This document shows, piece by piece, positions 44,165 through 51,983 of a stretch of DNA of 64,000 bases. This DNA comes from Nonomuraea ceibae (GTDB lineage: Bacteria > Actinomycetota > Actinomycetes > Streptosporangiales > Streptosporangiaceae). The position numbers were made by a program, and so were the translations under genes. Location: the NCBI RefSeq assembly GCF_019396325.1, contig NZ_JAHKRO010000032.1, forward strand, positions 1-64,000, read 5' to 3'. The notes under the pieces were generated by a model. That model did no database searches. It was given only the letters and a program-made list of their open reading frames with translations, and was not told the origin of the DNA. Position 1 is the first letter of the stretch; each line of letters starts with the position of its first letter.

Positions 44165-44206
44165 GAGTGCTCCTGACTGGTCGTGCGCCATCGGTTTCGT
44201 GCACAA

Positions 44207-44266
44207 GATGCCACTTCCCCCGAATCTGTGACATCTCGACGTCACAAAGGCCGGGTCACCGGCATC
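44207..44266. promoter_or_regulatory. Divergent pair of ECF41-type promoters
   Basis: Minus strand: TGTCACA (44233-44227), 16-nt spacer, CATC (44210-44207), toward the ECF41 gene. Plus strand: CGTCACA (44240-44246), 16-nt spacer, CATC (44263-44266), toward the SDR gene. Both use CATC where the other four sites have CGTC. Confidence 0.75.
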
Positions 44267-44314
44267 TTCATGGCCGACCGAATGAACGACCCGCACATGA
44301 CATGGGGAGTGGAC

Positions 44315-45055
44315 ATGGCAGTCCGTACGACGTCGGCGCTGATCACCGGGGGCAACAAGGGGCTGGGCCTGGAGGCCGCCCGGCGGCTCGGCGAGCTGGG
44401 GTGGACGATCTTTCTCGGCTCGCGTGACGAGGGCCGGGGGCGGGAGGCGGCCGGCAAGCTGGCCGCAGGCGGCGCGCACGTGGTCCTGGTGCCGCTGGAC
44501 GTGACGTCGGAGGAGTCGGTGGCCGCCGCCGTCACGCTCGTCCGGGAGCACACCGACCGGCTGGACGTGCTGATCAACAACGCCGGCGCGTCCGGCAGGG
44601 GCGTCCCGCCCGCCGACGCGACGGCGGAGGAGATCCACGCCGTCTACGACACGAACGTGTACGGGCCGGTCAGGGTCACGCACGCGTTCCTGCCCCTGCT
44701 GCGGGAGGCCGAGTGCCCGCGGGTGGTGATGGTGTCGAGCGGCGCCGGCTCCTTCGCGGTGATCACCGACCCGGACCAGCCCTCCGCGTCGATGCACGAG
44801 CTCGCCTACGCCTCGTCCAAGGCCGCGCTGAACATGCTCACCGTCCGTTACGCGCAGGCGCTCCCGGAGATCAAGTTCAACGCCATCACGCCCGGCGAGG
44901 TCGTGAACCGCACCTACGCCGCCACCGACATGAACCACCACACCGGGACGCTGACCGTCACCGAGGGCACCGACTCGATCGTCAGGCTCGCGACGATCGG
45001 CGCGGACGGGCCGACCGGGACCTTCAGCGACCGGCTCGGCCCGATCTCGTGGTGA
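44315..45055 (+). CDS. SDR family oxidoreductase, ECF41 partner
   Basis: A 246-residue classical SDR: TGGNKGLG near residue 12, NNAGASGRG near 85, the catalytic Ser in VMVSSGAG near 140 and the active site YASSK near 168. It resembles the SDR at 14165-14920, which also sits divergent from an ECF41 gene. GGGGAG lies 5 nt before ATG 44315, which decides this start over earlier ATGs. The upstream ECF41-type promoter suggests control by the sigma factor at 43274. Substrate unknown. Confidence 0.9.
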   Translation: MAVRTTSALITGGNKGLGLEAARRLGELGWTIFLGSRDEGRGREAAGKLAAGGAHVVLVPLDVTSEESVAAAVTLVREHTDRLDVLINNAGASGRGVPPADATAEEIHAVYDTNVYGPVRVTHAFLPLLREAECPRVVMVSSGAGSFAVITDPDQPSASMHELAYASSKAALNMLTVRYAQALPEIKFNAITPGEVVNRTYAATDMNHHTGTLTVTEGTDSIVRLATIGADGPTGTFSDRLGPISW

Positions 45056-45068
45056 GGACCGCCCCCGA

Positions 45069-45509
45069 TCACCAGGGGCGGAGCTCGGTGAACAGCCGCA
45101 GCGTGACCGTCCTCGGCAGGCACCAGGCGGGCAGCCGCAGGTTCCGCGAGGAGAACACGGTCTCCAGGACGATCTTCACGTAGGGCCGCTCACCGGGGAT
45201 CTCCGCGCACATGACCGTGACGGGGGAGCGCACCGCCTGGCTGCCGAAGCGCAGCCAGGCGTGCCCGTCGCGGTCGAGCTCGGCCGACTCCCAGCGCAGC
45301 ACCGGCGGCTCGGCCCGGTGCGAGGGCAGGGGCAGCTCCAGCGCGAAGCCCGCCAGGGCGGCGTCGGGCCGCAGGTAGAAGGCGCCGTCGAGGCGCGTGG
45401 GCGCGAACAGGAGCCGGGGCCCCTTCAGGCCGCGCGCCGTCAGCTTCGCCTCGGTCGCCTCCAGGACGATGTGCCACGAGCCGGGGCCGGTGTGTGAAGG
45501 GATCGCCAT
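45069..45509 (-). CDS. Protein of unknown function with ECF41-type promoter
   Basis: 146 residues, soluble, no signal peptide or known motif. It has a beta-rich pattern of short hydrophobic strands: SWHIVLEATEAKLTARGLKG, LLFAPTRLDGAFYL, AWLRFGSQAVRSPVTVMCAE, YVKIVLETVFSSRNLRL. I do not recognise the family. Its promoter (TGTCACA-N16-CGTC, minus strand) mirrors the one of the divergent cytochrome b gene, so the two are probably co-regulated and may work together. It is convergent with the SDR gene (13 nt apart). Confidence 0.65.
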   Translation of the reverse strand: MAIPSHTGPGSWHIVLEATEAKLTARGLKGPRLLFAPTRLDGAFYLRPDAALAGFALELPLPSHRAEPPVLRWESAELDRDGHAWLRFGSQAVRSPVTVMCAEIPGERPYVKIVLETVFSSRNLRLPAWCLPRTVTLRLFTELRPW

Positions 45510-45552
45510 GGCTCACCTCGCCGTGTCTCGAACGTGCGTCAGTCGCCCATAA

Positions 45553-45633
45553 GACGCCGCAGGCGCGCCGATTGTGACATCGGGCCACCCCGTGCGACGT
45601 CGCCGATGTCACATTTCCTGGCCCTGCGGCGTC
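45553..45633. promoter_or_regulatory. Divergent pair of ECF41-type promoters serving cytochrome b
   Basis: Plus strand: TGTCACA (45607-45613), 16-nt spacer, CGTC (45630-45633), reading into the cytochrome b gene. Minus strand: TGTCACA (45579-45573), 16-nt spacer, CGTC (45556-45553), reading into the unknown gene. Both continue identically through CCTGCGGCGTCTTA around the -10, a longer match than the consensus needs. Confidence 0.82.
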
Positions 45634-45669
45634 TTAGTGGTGAACGCGGACAGAAGGGAAGTAGCACGC

Positions 45670-47274
45670 ATGGAAACGGTCCCCGGCGGCGTCGCCCGGA
45701 CATCGTCGTTCCTCGACGAACGCCTGGGAGCGGCCCGCTTCCTGAACCGCAACCTGCGCAAGATCTTCCCCGACCACTGGTCCTTCCTGCTGGGCGAGAT
45801 CGCGCTCTACTCCTTCGTCATCCTGCTGCTCACCGGCACGTTCCTGACGTTCTGGTTCAAGCCGAGCATGAGCCACGTGGTCTACGACGGCGTGTACGCC
45901 CCGCTGAAGGGCGTGCAGATGTCGGAGGCGTACGCCTCCACTCTGAAGATCAGCTTCGAGGTGCGCGGCGGGCTGCTCATCCGGCAGATCCACCACTGGT
46001 CCGCCCTGCTGTTCATCGGCGGCATGATGGTCCACGCGCTGCGCGTGTTCTTCACCGGCGCCTACCGCAAGCCGCGCGAGCTCACCTGGGTCATCGGCGT
46101 CACGATGCTCGCGCTGGCCCTGCTGGAGGGCCTGACGGGCTACTCGCTCCCCGACGACCTGCTGTCGGGCGCCGGCCTGCGGGTGACCCAGGGCGTGCTC
46201 ATGTCGCTGCCGGTGGTCGGCACGTACGCGACCTTCCTGCTGTTCGGCGGCGAGTATCCGGGCGAGGACGTCGTCTCCCGCTTCTACGCGCTGCACATCC
46301 TGCTCATCCCGGGCATCCTGCTGGCGCTCGTCTCGGTGCACCTGGTGCTGATGTGGGTGCAGAAGCACACCCAGATGCCGGGCAAGGGCCGCACCCGCAA
46401 GAACGTCGTGGGCGCCCCGCTCTACCCGTCGTTCATGGCCAAGACCGGCGCGTTCTTCCTGTTCACGCTGGGCTCGGTGGCCGGGCTCGCCAGCTTCGCC
46501 CAGATCAACCCCGTGTGGCTGTACGGGCCCTACACCCCGGCCGACATCTCGGCCGGCTCCCAGCCCGACTTCTACCTGGGCTTCCTGGAGGGCGCGCTGC
46601 GCCTGATGCCCGCCTGGGAGGTCAACCTGTTCGGCACCGGCCAGGCGGGCACGGTGCCGCTGAGCGTCGTCGTCCCGGCGCTGGTGCCGCTCGGCCTCGT
46701 GCTCACGGGCATGGTGCTCTACCCGTTCCTGGAACGCTGGATCACCGGCGACCAGCGCGAGCACCACGTCCTCGACCGGCCGCGCAACAACCCGCACCGC
46801 ACCGCGATCGGCATGACCACCGTCGTCTTCTACGGCGTGCTGTGGCTGCTGGGGGCCAACGACGAGCTCTCCGCCACCTTCCACATCAGCCTGAACACCA
46901 CCACCTACGCCGGTCGCGTGCTGGTGATCGCCGGGCCCGTGCTCGCGTACGTCATCACGTACCGGATCTGCCTGGGCCTGCAGCGCTCCGACGCCGAGCT
47001 CGTCGGGCACGGCCTGCCGACCGGCGTGATCAAGCGGCTGCCCGGCGGCGCGTTCACCGAGGTGCACGCGCCGCTGGCCGAGGACATGGAGGCGCACCTG
47101 CGCGGCAAGGAGCCCGTGCCGATGCTCGCCGACGCCGCCCCCGCCGCCTCCGAGGTCCCGCCCGCCCAGCTGCGCGGCCCGCTCGGCCGGCTGCGCGCCC
47201 GCATGTCGCTCGCGTACGGCGGGGAGAAGGTCGCCCTGGACGAGGAGGAGCACGAGCGGACGCTCACGCGCTGA
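45670..47274 (+). CDS. Orphan cytochrome b subunit (QcrB-like) of a bc1-type complex
   Basis: 534 residues with about eight transmembrane helices. Heme ligand histidines are placed as in QcrB: helix B IHHWSALLFIGGMMVH (His near 108 and 122) and helix D ALHILLIPGILLALVSVH (near 209 and 224), followed by the QcrB loop QKHTQMPGKGRTRKNVVG. PDFY stands near residue 299 at the Qo-site PEWY position. The normal qcrB lies in a qcrC-qcrA-qcrB cluster; here there is no Rieske protein or cytochrome c. It is driven by an ECF41-type promoter, so it may be a stress-induced QcrB or a membrane b-type cytochrome with another partner. Confidence 0.88.
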   Translation: METVPGGVARTSSFLDERLGAARFLNRNLRKIFPDHWSFLLGEIALYSFVILLLTGTFLTFWFKPSMSHVVYDGVYAPLKGVQMSEAYASTLKISFEVRGGLLIRQIHHWSALLFIGGMMVHALRVFFTGAYRKPRELTWVIGVTMLALALLEGLTGYSLPDDLLSGAGLRVTQGVLMSLPVVGTYATFLLFGGEYPGEDVVSRFYALHILLIPGILLALVSVHLVLMWVQKHTQMPGKGRTRKNVVGAPLYPSFMAKTGAFFLFTLGSVAGLASFAQINPVWLYGPYTPADISAGSQPDFYLGFLEGALRLMPAWEVNLFGTGQAGTVPLSVVVPALVPLGLVLTGMVLYPFLERWITGDQREHHVLDRPRNNPHRTAIGMTTVVFYGVLWLLGANDELSATFHISLNTTTYAGRVLVIAGPVLAYVITYRICLGLQRSDAELVGHGLPTGVIKRLPGGAFTEVHAPLAEDMEAHLRGKEPVPMLADAAPAASEVPPAQLRGPLGRLRARMSLAYGGEKVALDEEEHERTLTR

Positions 47275-47396
47275 GGTCGAGGGCGTCCCGTACGGCGGGC
47301 GGCGATCGAGGGCAGGATGACACCGATGGGAAGGAACTCATGAACCCACGGGCGACCTCGGCACACCTTGAGGCCGCCCGCCTGAAGGAGAACACA

Positions 47397-47804
47397 ATGG
47401 CCAAGTACCTGCTGCTCAAGCACTACCGGGGCGCGCCGGCCGCGGTCAACGACGTGCCGATGGACCGGTGGACGCCCGAGGAGCTGGCGGCCCACGTGCA
47501 GTACATGCGGGACTTCGCCGACCGGCTGGTGGAGTCCGGCGAGTACGTCGACAGCCGGGCGCTCTCGCCGGAGGGCACGTTCGTCCGCTACGACGGGGAG
47601 GGCCGGCCGCCGGTCACCGACGGCCCGTTCGCCGAGACCAAGGACCTGATCGCCGGCTGGATGCTCATCGACGTCGAGAGCTACGACCGGGCGCTCGAAC
47701 TGGCCGCCGAGCTGTCGGCGGCCCCGGGCGCGGGCGGCGAGCCGGTCCGCGAGTGGCTGGAGGTCCGCCCGCTGCTGAGCGACGCGCCGGCCGACGCGGA
47801 GTGA
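47397..47804 (+). CDS. YCII/DGPF-domain protein, ECF42 partner
   Basis: A 135-residue DGPF/YCII-like protein: MAKYLLLKHYRGAPAAVNDV, MRDFADRLVESGEYVDSRAL and the signature VTDGPFAETKDLIAGWMLID. Proteins of this family are the usual genomic neighbours of ECF42 sigma factors and the likely targets of them; their biochemical role is unknown. AAGGAG lies 6 nt before ATG 47397. It is followed after 6 nt by the ECF42 gene. I could not find a clear ECF42 promoter upstream. Confidence 0.88.
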   Translation: MAKYLLLKHYRGAPAAVNDVPMDRWTPEELAAHVQYMRDFADRLVESGEYVDSRALSPEGTFVRYDGEGRPPVTDGPFAETKDLIAGWMLIDVESYDRALELAAELSAAPGAGGEPVREWLEVRPLLSDAPADAE

Positions 47805-47810
47805 CGGGCG

Positions 47811-48953
47811 GTGGACGACTCCCTGCTGCGGATCCTCACCCCCGAGGTGATCGGCGTCCTCGTCCGTCGCGGAGCCGACTTCGCCGGGGCCGAGGACGCC
47901 GTGCAGGAGTCGCTGGCCGAGGCCGTGCGCGTGTGGCCGGACGACCCGCCGCGCGACCCCAAGGGCTGGCTGATCACCGTGGCGTGGCGCCGGTTCCTCG
48001 ACGCCGCCCGCGCCGACGCCTCCCGGCGGCACCGCGAGGCGCGCGTCGAGGAGGAGCCGCCGCCGGTTCCCGGCCCGGCGGTGGACGACACGCTCCAGCT
48101 CTACTTCCTGTGCGCGCACCCGTCGCTGACGCCCGCCTCGGCGGTGGCGCTCACGCTGCGCGCGGTGGGCGGCCTGACGACGCGGCAGATCGCCCGGGCG
48201 TACCTGGTGCCGGAGGCGACGATGGCCCAGCGGATCAGCCGGGCCAAGCGGATCGTCTCGGGGGTCCGGTTCGACCGGCCGGGCGACCTCGCGACCGTGC
48301 TGCGGGTGCTCTACCTGGTGTTCAACGAGGGCTACTCGGGTGAGGTCGACCTGGCCGCCGAGGCGATCCGGCTCACCCGCCGGCTCGCGGCCATGACCAG
48401 GCACGAGGAGGTCGCGGGGCTGCTCGCGCTCATGCTGCTGCACCACGCGCGGCGCCCGGCGCGCACGGCCGCCGACGGCAACCTGGTGCCGCTCGCCGAG
48501 CAGGACCGCGGCCTGTGGGACACCCGCCTGATCGCCGAGGGCGTCGACATCCTCCAGGCGGCGCTGGCCCGGGACCGCCTGGGCGAGTTCCAGGCCCAGG
48601 CGGCCATCGCCGCGCTGCACGCCGACGCCAGGACGGCCGAGGAGACCGACTGGGTGCAGATCGTCGAGTGGTACGACGAGCTCGTGCGGCTCACCGGCAG
48701 CCCGGTGGCGCGGCTCAACCGGGCGGTCGCCCTGGGCGAGGCCGACGGCCCCCGGGCAGGGCTGGCGGCCCTGGCGGAGCTGGACCCGGCCCTGCCGCGC
48801 CACACCGCCGCCGCCGCGTATCTGCACGAGCGGGCGGGCGACCTGGTGACGGCGGCACGGCTCTACGCGGAGGCCGCCGGTGAGGCGCCGAACCCGGCCG
48901 AGCGCGACCACCTGACCCGCCAGGCCGCCCGGCTGCGGGAGAGGGCCGGATAG
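47811..48953 (+). CDS. ECF42-group RNA polymerase sigma factor with TPR-like C-terminal extension
   Basis: 380 residues. The N-terminal sigma regions (AEDAVQESLAEAVRVWPDDP, PKGWLITVAWRRFLDAAR; LTLRAVGGLTTRQIARAYLV, PEATMAQRISRAKRIV) are followed by a helical extension of about 200 residues (YLVFNEGYSGEVDLAAEAIR, LMLLHHARRPARTAADGNLV, LTGSPVARLNRAVALGEADG) as in ECF42 proteins. The extension is thought to regulate activity in place of an anti-sigma factor. It forms an operon with the DGPF gene. GTG 47811 is the start. Confidence 0.93.
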   Translation: MDDSLLRILTPEVIGVLVRRGADFAGAEDAVQESLAEAVRVWPDDPPRDPKGWLITVAWRRFLDAARADASRRHREARVEEEPPPVPGPAVDDTLQLYFLCAHPSLTPASAVALTLRAVGGLTTRQIARAYLVPEATMAQRISRAKRIVSGVRFDRPGDLATVLRVLYLVFNEGYSGEVDLAAEAIRLTRRLAAMTRHEEVAGLLALMLLHHARRPARTAADGNLVPLAEQDRGLWDTRLIAEGVDILQAALARDRLGEFQAQAAIAALHADARTAEETDWVQIVEWYDELVRLTGSPVARLNRAVALGEADGPRAGLAALAELDPALPRHTAAAAYLHERAGDLVTAARLYAEAAGEAPNPAERDHLTRQAARLRERAG

Positions 48954-48965
48954 CCGCCCTTCACG

Positions 48966-49769
48966 TCACGGGCGACGCCGCGCGGTGACCACGACCGCGG
49001 CGTACCCCATCGTGAAGGCGCCCCCCAAGGCGTCGACGGCGGCGCCGACGCCCGCCAGGACGTCGCGGAGCTTGCCGGGCGGGAGCTGGTTGTGGCCGCC
49101 GAACGTCGGAACCTGTTCCAGCCACTCGTCCCGGGTGTAGCGCCGTTCCCAGTCGAAGCGCCACCGCTCCGGCTCGTCGAACGCGTCCGCCTTCCGGATG
49201 CCGTCCTCGGCCCTGTCCAGCAGTGCGGTGTACGTCTCCACGTCGGGCACCGTACGGCTGAAGATCGGCAGCTCGGGCAGCACCCTGCGGTAGACCTCCG
49301 CGCAGGCTTCCGCGAAGTCGGCCGGAGGCTGGAACGCGTTCCAGAACAGCGCCAGCCGGCCGCCGGGCCGCAGCGCCTCCGCGGCCCTGGCGGCGCCCGC
49401 GACCGGGTCCACCCAGTGCCAGGCCTGCCCGGAGACGACCGCGTCGAAGGTCCGGCCGGCGCGGTCCCAGGTCTCGAAGGCCGCCACCTCGGTCTCGACC
49501 CCGGTGCGGCGGGCGAAGGCGGCCATCCGCTCGTCGGGCTCGACGCCGAGCACCCGGCAGCCCGCCTCCTGGAACTGCCGGGCCTCGATCCCGGTGCCGC
49601 TGCCGACGTCGAGCAGGTCGGCTCCGGGACTGCTCGCGACGATCCGCTCGATCAGGGCGCCGGGATAGCGGGGGCGGGTCCGGTCGTAGAGGGTCGCGTC
49701 CGCGCCGAACCCCTCGGCGACCTGCCGGGCATGATGGGGCTCGGAGGCCCCCAACGGTATAGTGGGCAT
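48966..49769 (-). CDS. Class I SAM-dependent methyltransferase
   Basis: A 267-residue class I methyltransferase. The SAM motif I is LLDVGSGTGIEARQFQEAGC near residue 52-70, motif II VLGVEPDERMAAFARR, and the motif IV region is FDAVVSGQAWHWVDP. It belongs to the small-molecule/ubiquinone-type group (Methyltransf_11-like). It diverges from a TetR gene, and the first of two tandem operators overlaps its ATG, so TetR binding would block it directly. Confidence 0.87.
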   Translation of the reverse strand: MPTIPLGASEPHHARQVAEGFGADATLYDRTRPRYPGALIERIVASSPGADLLDVGSGTGIEARQFQEAGCRVLGVEPDERMAAFARRTGVETEVAAFETWDRAGRTFDAVVSGQAWHWVDPVAGAARAAEALRPGGRLALFWNAFQPPADFAEACAEVYRRVLPELPIFSRTVPDVETYTALLDRAEDGIRKADAFDEPERWRFDWERRYTRDEWLEQVPTFGGHNQLPPGKLRDVLAGVGAAVDALGGAFTMGYAAVVVTARRRP

Positions 49770-49799
49770 GCGCCCACCATAGTGGGCAACTGCCCACTA
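49760..49799. promoter_or_regulatory. Tandem TetR operators, 20-bp period
   Basis: TAGTGGGCAACTGCCCACTA (49780-49799) is a perfect 9+2+9 palindrome. It is preceded without a gap by TAGTGGGCATGCGCCCACCA (49760-49779), a close copy. The first copy contains the methyltransferase start codon. Confidence 0.75.
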
Positions 49800-49816
49800 G
49801 ACAAGGGGGACGCACG

Positions 49817-50407
49817 ATGCCGACCGGTGTGGCCATTCGCGACGTGCGCGATCAGCTGTTCGACGCGGCCGAGCGCATCCTGCTCCGCGACGGGCCCAAC
49901 GCGCTGACCAGCCGGGCGGTGACCACCGAGGCGGGCTGCGCCAAGGGCGTCCTGCACCGGCACTTCGCCGACTTCGACGCCTTCCTCGCCGAGTTCGTGC
50001 TCGACCGCGTCCACCGGATGGCCCCGCAGATCACCGCCCTGCGCGAGGCCGCGGGCACCGGGACCGTCGCCGGCAACCTCACGGCCGCGCTGTCGGCCCT
50101 GTTCGAGTCGGTCGCGGTGGCGATCGTCGCGCTCGTCGTCTTCCGCGACGAGCTGCGCGCCCGGCTGCGCGAGACGTGGCCCGTCGGCATCCCGGTCCTG
50201 ACGGAGGCCGCGACCATGCTGGCCGCCTACCTCGCCGCCGAACGCGAGCTGGGCCGCGTCGCCGCCGACGCCGACGTCGACACGCTCGGCGCCACCCTGA
50301 TCGGCGCCGGCCACCTGCTCTACGCCGACCGCACCGGCGCCCGGCCCGAGCCGGACGCCGTGCACCGGATGGTGACCACGGTCGTCGGCGGCGTCACCCG
50401 CGGCTGA
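49817..50407 (+). CDS. TetR/AcrR family transcriptional regulator
   Basis: A 196-residue TetR protein: LTSRAVTTEAGCAKGVLHRH is the helix-turn-helix (about residues 33-52), then FADFDAFLAEFVLDRVHRMA. Its operators at 49760-49799 lie 18 nt upstream and control both divergent genes. The 3' end overlaps the convergent TipAS-like gene by 14 nt. Confidence 0.9.
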   Translation: MPTGVAIRDVRDQLFDAAERILLRDGPNALTSRAVTTEAGCAKGVLHRHFADFDAFLAEFVLDRVHRMAPQITALREAAGTGTVAGNLTAALSALFESVAVAIVALVVFRDELRARLRETWPVGIPVLTEAATMLAAYLAAERELGRVAADADVDTLGATLIGAGHLLYADRTGARPEPDAVHRMVTTVVGGVTRG

Positions 50408-50852
50408 ACCGCTCGGCGTTGGCGCGGATCGCCTCACGCAGCCACTCGGCCGCGCCCGGCCGCGTGCCGGCCTCGATGCCCGCCCGGAAGCGCGGGTCGT
50501 CCACGTACAGCTCGCCCTTCAGCACGTGGAAGTCGTGCGTGGTGTCGTAGAACCAGCGCGAGATGTGCTGCCGCTGCGCCTCGGCCACGTCCATGGCCGC
50601 CTCGCCGGCCGGGTCGGCGCCGGCGTCCATCAGCTCGCGGATGCGCGCCTCGATCGCCGCGTTGTCGCTCTTGATCCGCTCCCAGTCCTCCTTGCCGTAG
50701 GTCGCGACCCGCTTCGCCGACTGCGCGTACGCCTCGGAGTCGCCCCACCGCTGCTCGACCTCGTCCAGGTACTCCTCTTCCCGGTCGGCCCACTCGCCCC
50801 AGACCTCACGCTTCTCCTCGGCGGTGAGGGGGGACGTCATCTTCTTCGCCAT
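50394..50852 (-). CDS. Stand-alone TipAS antibiotic-recognition domain protein
   Basis: 152 residues matching the TipAS fold, the C-terminal thiopeptide-binding domain of TipA. Segments are MTSPLTAEEKREVWGEWADR, YAQSAKRVATYGKEDWERIK, HISRWFYDTTHDFHVLKGEL and YVDDPRFRAGIEAGTRPGAA. TipA-type regulators carry this behind a MerR helix-turn-helix, which is absent here. It could sequester a thiopeptide or other ligand, as TipAS alone does in thiostrepton resistance. A TACGGT box (50865-50860) ends 7 nt before ATG 50852, so the mRNA is probably leaderless. It diverges from the zinc-finger coiled-coil gene. Confidence 0.85.
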   Translation of the reverse strand: MAKKMTSPLTAEEKREVWGEWADREEEYLDEVEQRWGDSEAYAQSAKRVATYGKEDWERIKSDNAAIEARIRELMDAGADPAGEAAMDVAEAQRQHISRWFYDTTHDFHVLKGELYVDDPRFRAGIEAGTRPGAAEWLREAIRANAERFSRG

Positions 50853-50953
50853 GCCGGTGACCGTACGGACTCACGTCACGTGAGAGTCAAGCCGTCGTGT
50901 GACCGAATTTCTGATTTTCAATTTCTGGAAAACAGAAATGCTAGAGTGCGCCA

Positions 50954-51874
50954 ATGACCGCCCCGGACGACGCCGTCACCGTGACCCCGTGCAAGCAGTG
51001 CGGAGCGGCGATCGAGCAGAAGCGGGGCCGGGGCCGGCCCAAGGAATACTGTCCGGGCCGCGACTGCCAGGCCACGGCCAAGCGCGAGCGGGAGCTGCGG
51101 CGGGCCACACCGGGCTTGGAAGGGGCGCTGGCCAGGGCCGAGCAGCTCTACGAGCGGATGGAGAGCGGGCTCGCGGCGGCCATCGAGCCGCTGGCGCGGG
51201 CGCTGGCCGAGGAGCTGAGCCCCGCCGGGGTCGAGGCCCGGCTCAGCGCCGTGCAGGCGGAGGCCTACACGCGGGTGGCGATCGCGCGCACCGAGCGCGA
51301 GCAGGCCTTCGAGCAGGTACGACTGGCCCGCGAGGCCACCGAGCACGCCCGGCGGCAGACGGCCGACATGCGGGTGCGGCTGGAGGAGGCCGAGGCCGAG
51401 CGTGACACCGCGCTGGCCGACGCCGAACGGGCCAGGGAGCAGGCGCTCGCCGCGCTGCGGGAGGCGGCCAGCACCGAGCGGCAGGCGTTGCAGGCCGCGG
51501 AGGAGGCGGGGCGGCGCGCGGAGGCGGCCGAGCGGCGGGCCGAGGAGGCGGCGCGGCACGTCGAGCTGGTCGAGCGGGCCAGGGATCAGGCCGTTCAGGA
51601 GCTGGCCGAGCGCGTCGAGGCGGCCCAGGCGCGCACCGAGGAGGCCCGCGCGCAGGCCGTACAGGCCGCCGAGGAGGCCGAGCGGGCGCGGCGGGAGAGC
51701 GAGCGCGCCCGGGAGGAGACGGCGGCGGCCGGGCGCGAGCGTGACCAGGTGCTGCTCGACCTGCGGCTGGAGCGGGCGCGGCTGGAGGACCTGCGGGCCG
51801 AGCTGGAGGCGTCCCGGGCGGAGGCCGAGCGGCTGCGCGAACGCGCGGTGGCGGCGGAGCTGCGCAACCGCTGA
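50954..51874 (+). CDS. Zinc-finger/AT-hook protein with long coiled coil
   Basis: 306 residues. The N-terminus has CKQCGAAI, then RGRGRPKEYCPGRDC: four Cys that can form a zinc ribbon, with an AT-hook-like GRGRPK between the pairs. Residues about 55-300 are an almost continuous Glu/Ala/Arg-rich coiled coil without a membrane segment. The layout recalls KfrA/SMC-like DNA-organising proteins, but no family is certain. A TAGAGT box (50942-50947) ends 6 nt before the ATG, so the mRNA is probably leaderless. The low-complexity composition is intrinsic to the coiled coil. Confidence 0.72.
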   Translation: MTAPDDAVTVTPCKQCGAAIEQKRGRGRPKEYCPGRDCQATAKRERELRRATPGLEGALARAEQLYERMESGLAAAIEPLARALAEELSPAGVEARLSAVQAEAYTRVAIARTEREQAFEQVRLAREATEHARRQTADMRVRLEEAEAERDTALADAERAREQALAALREAASTERQALQAAEEAGRRAEAAERRAEEAARHVELVERARDQAVQELAERVEAAQARTEEARAQAVQAAEEAERARRESERAREETAAAGRERDQVLLDLRLERARLEDLRAELEASRAEAERLRERAVAAELRNR

Positions 51875-51882
51875 CCACAGCG

Positions 51883-51963
51883 AATGGCACGGCACGTACC
51901 GTATTGACACGAGCAGAACGCCGCCCGCACACTTGCCCTCGAAACGGTACGACACGTGCCGTT
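51883..51963 (+). promoter_or_regulatory. Promoter flanked by two related palindromes upstream of an ABC operon
   Basis: Sites at 51883-51903 and 51943-51963 both contain GGYACG-N3-CGTRCC (GGCACG/CGTACC and GGTACG/CGTGCC). Their centres are 60 bp apart. A -35 TTGACA (51904-51909) lies between them with a weak -10 18 bp on. This suggests a repressor that binds on both sides of the promoter. No regulator gene is adjacent. Confidence 0.45.
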
Positions 51964-51983
51964 CAGAGCATGAAGGGGAAGTC

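Noticed and set aside
47275-47396. ECF42-type promoter (TGTCGA-N16-CGA/TC) before the DGPF gene
   Set aside because: Only partial TCGA matches with no suitable -10; not convincing.
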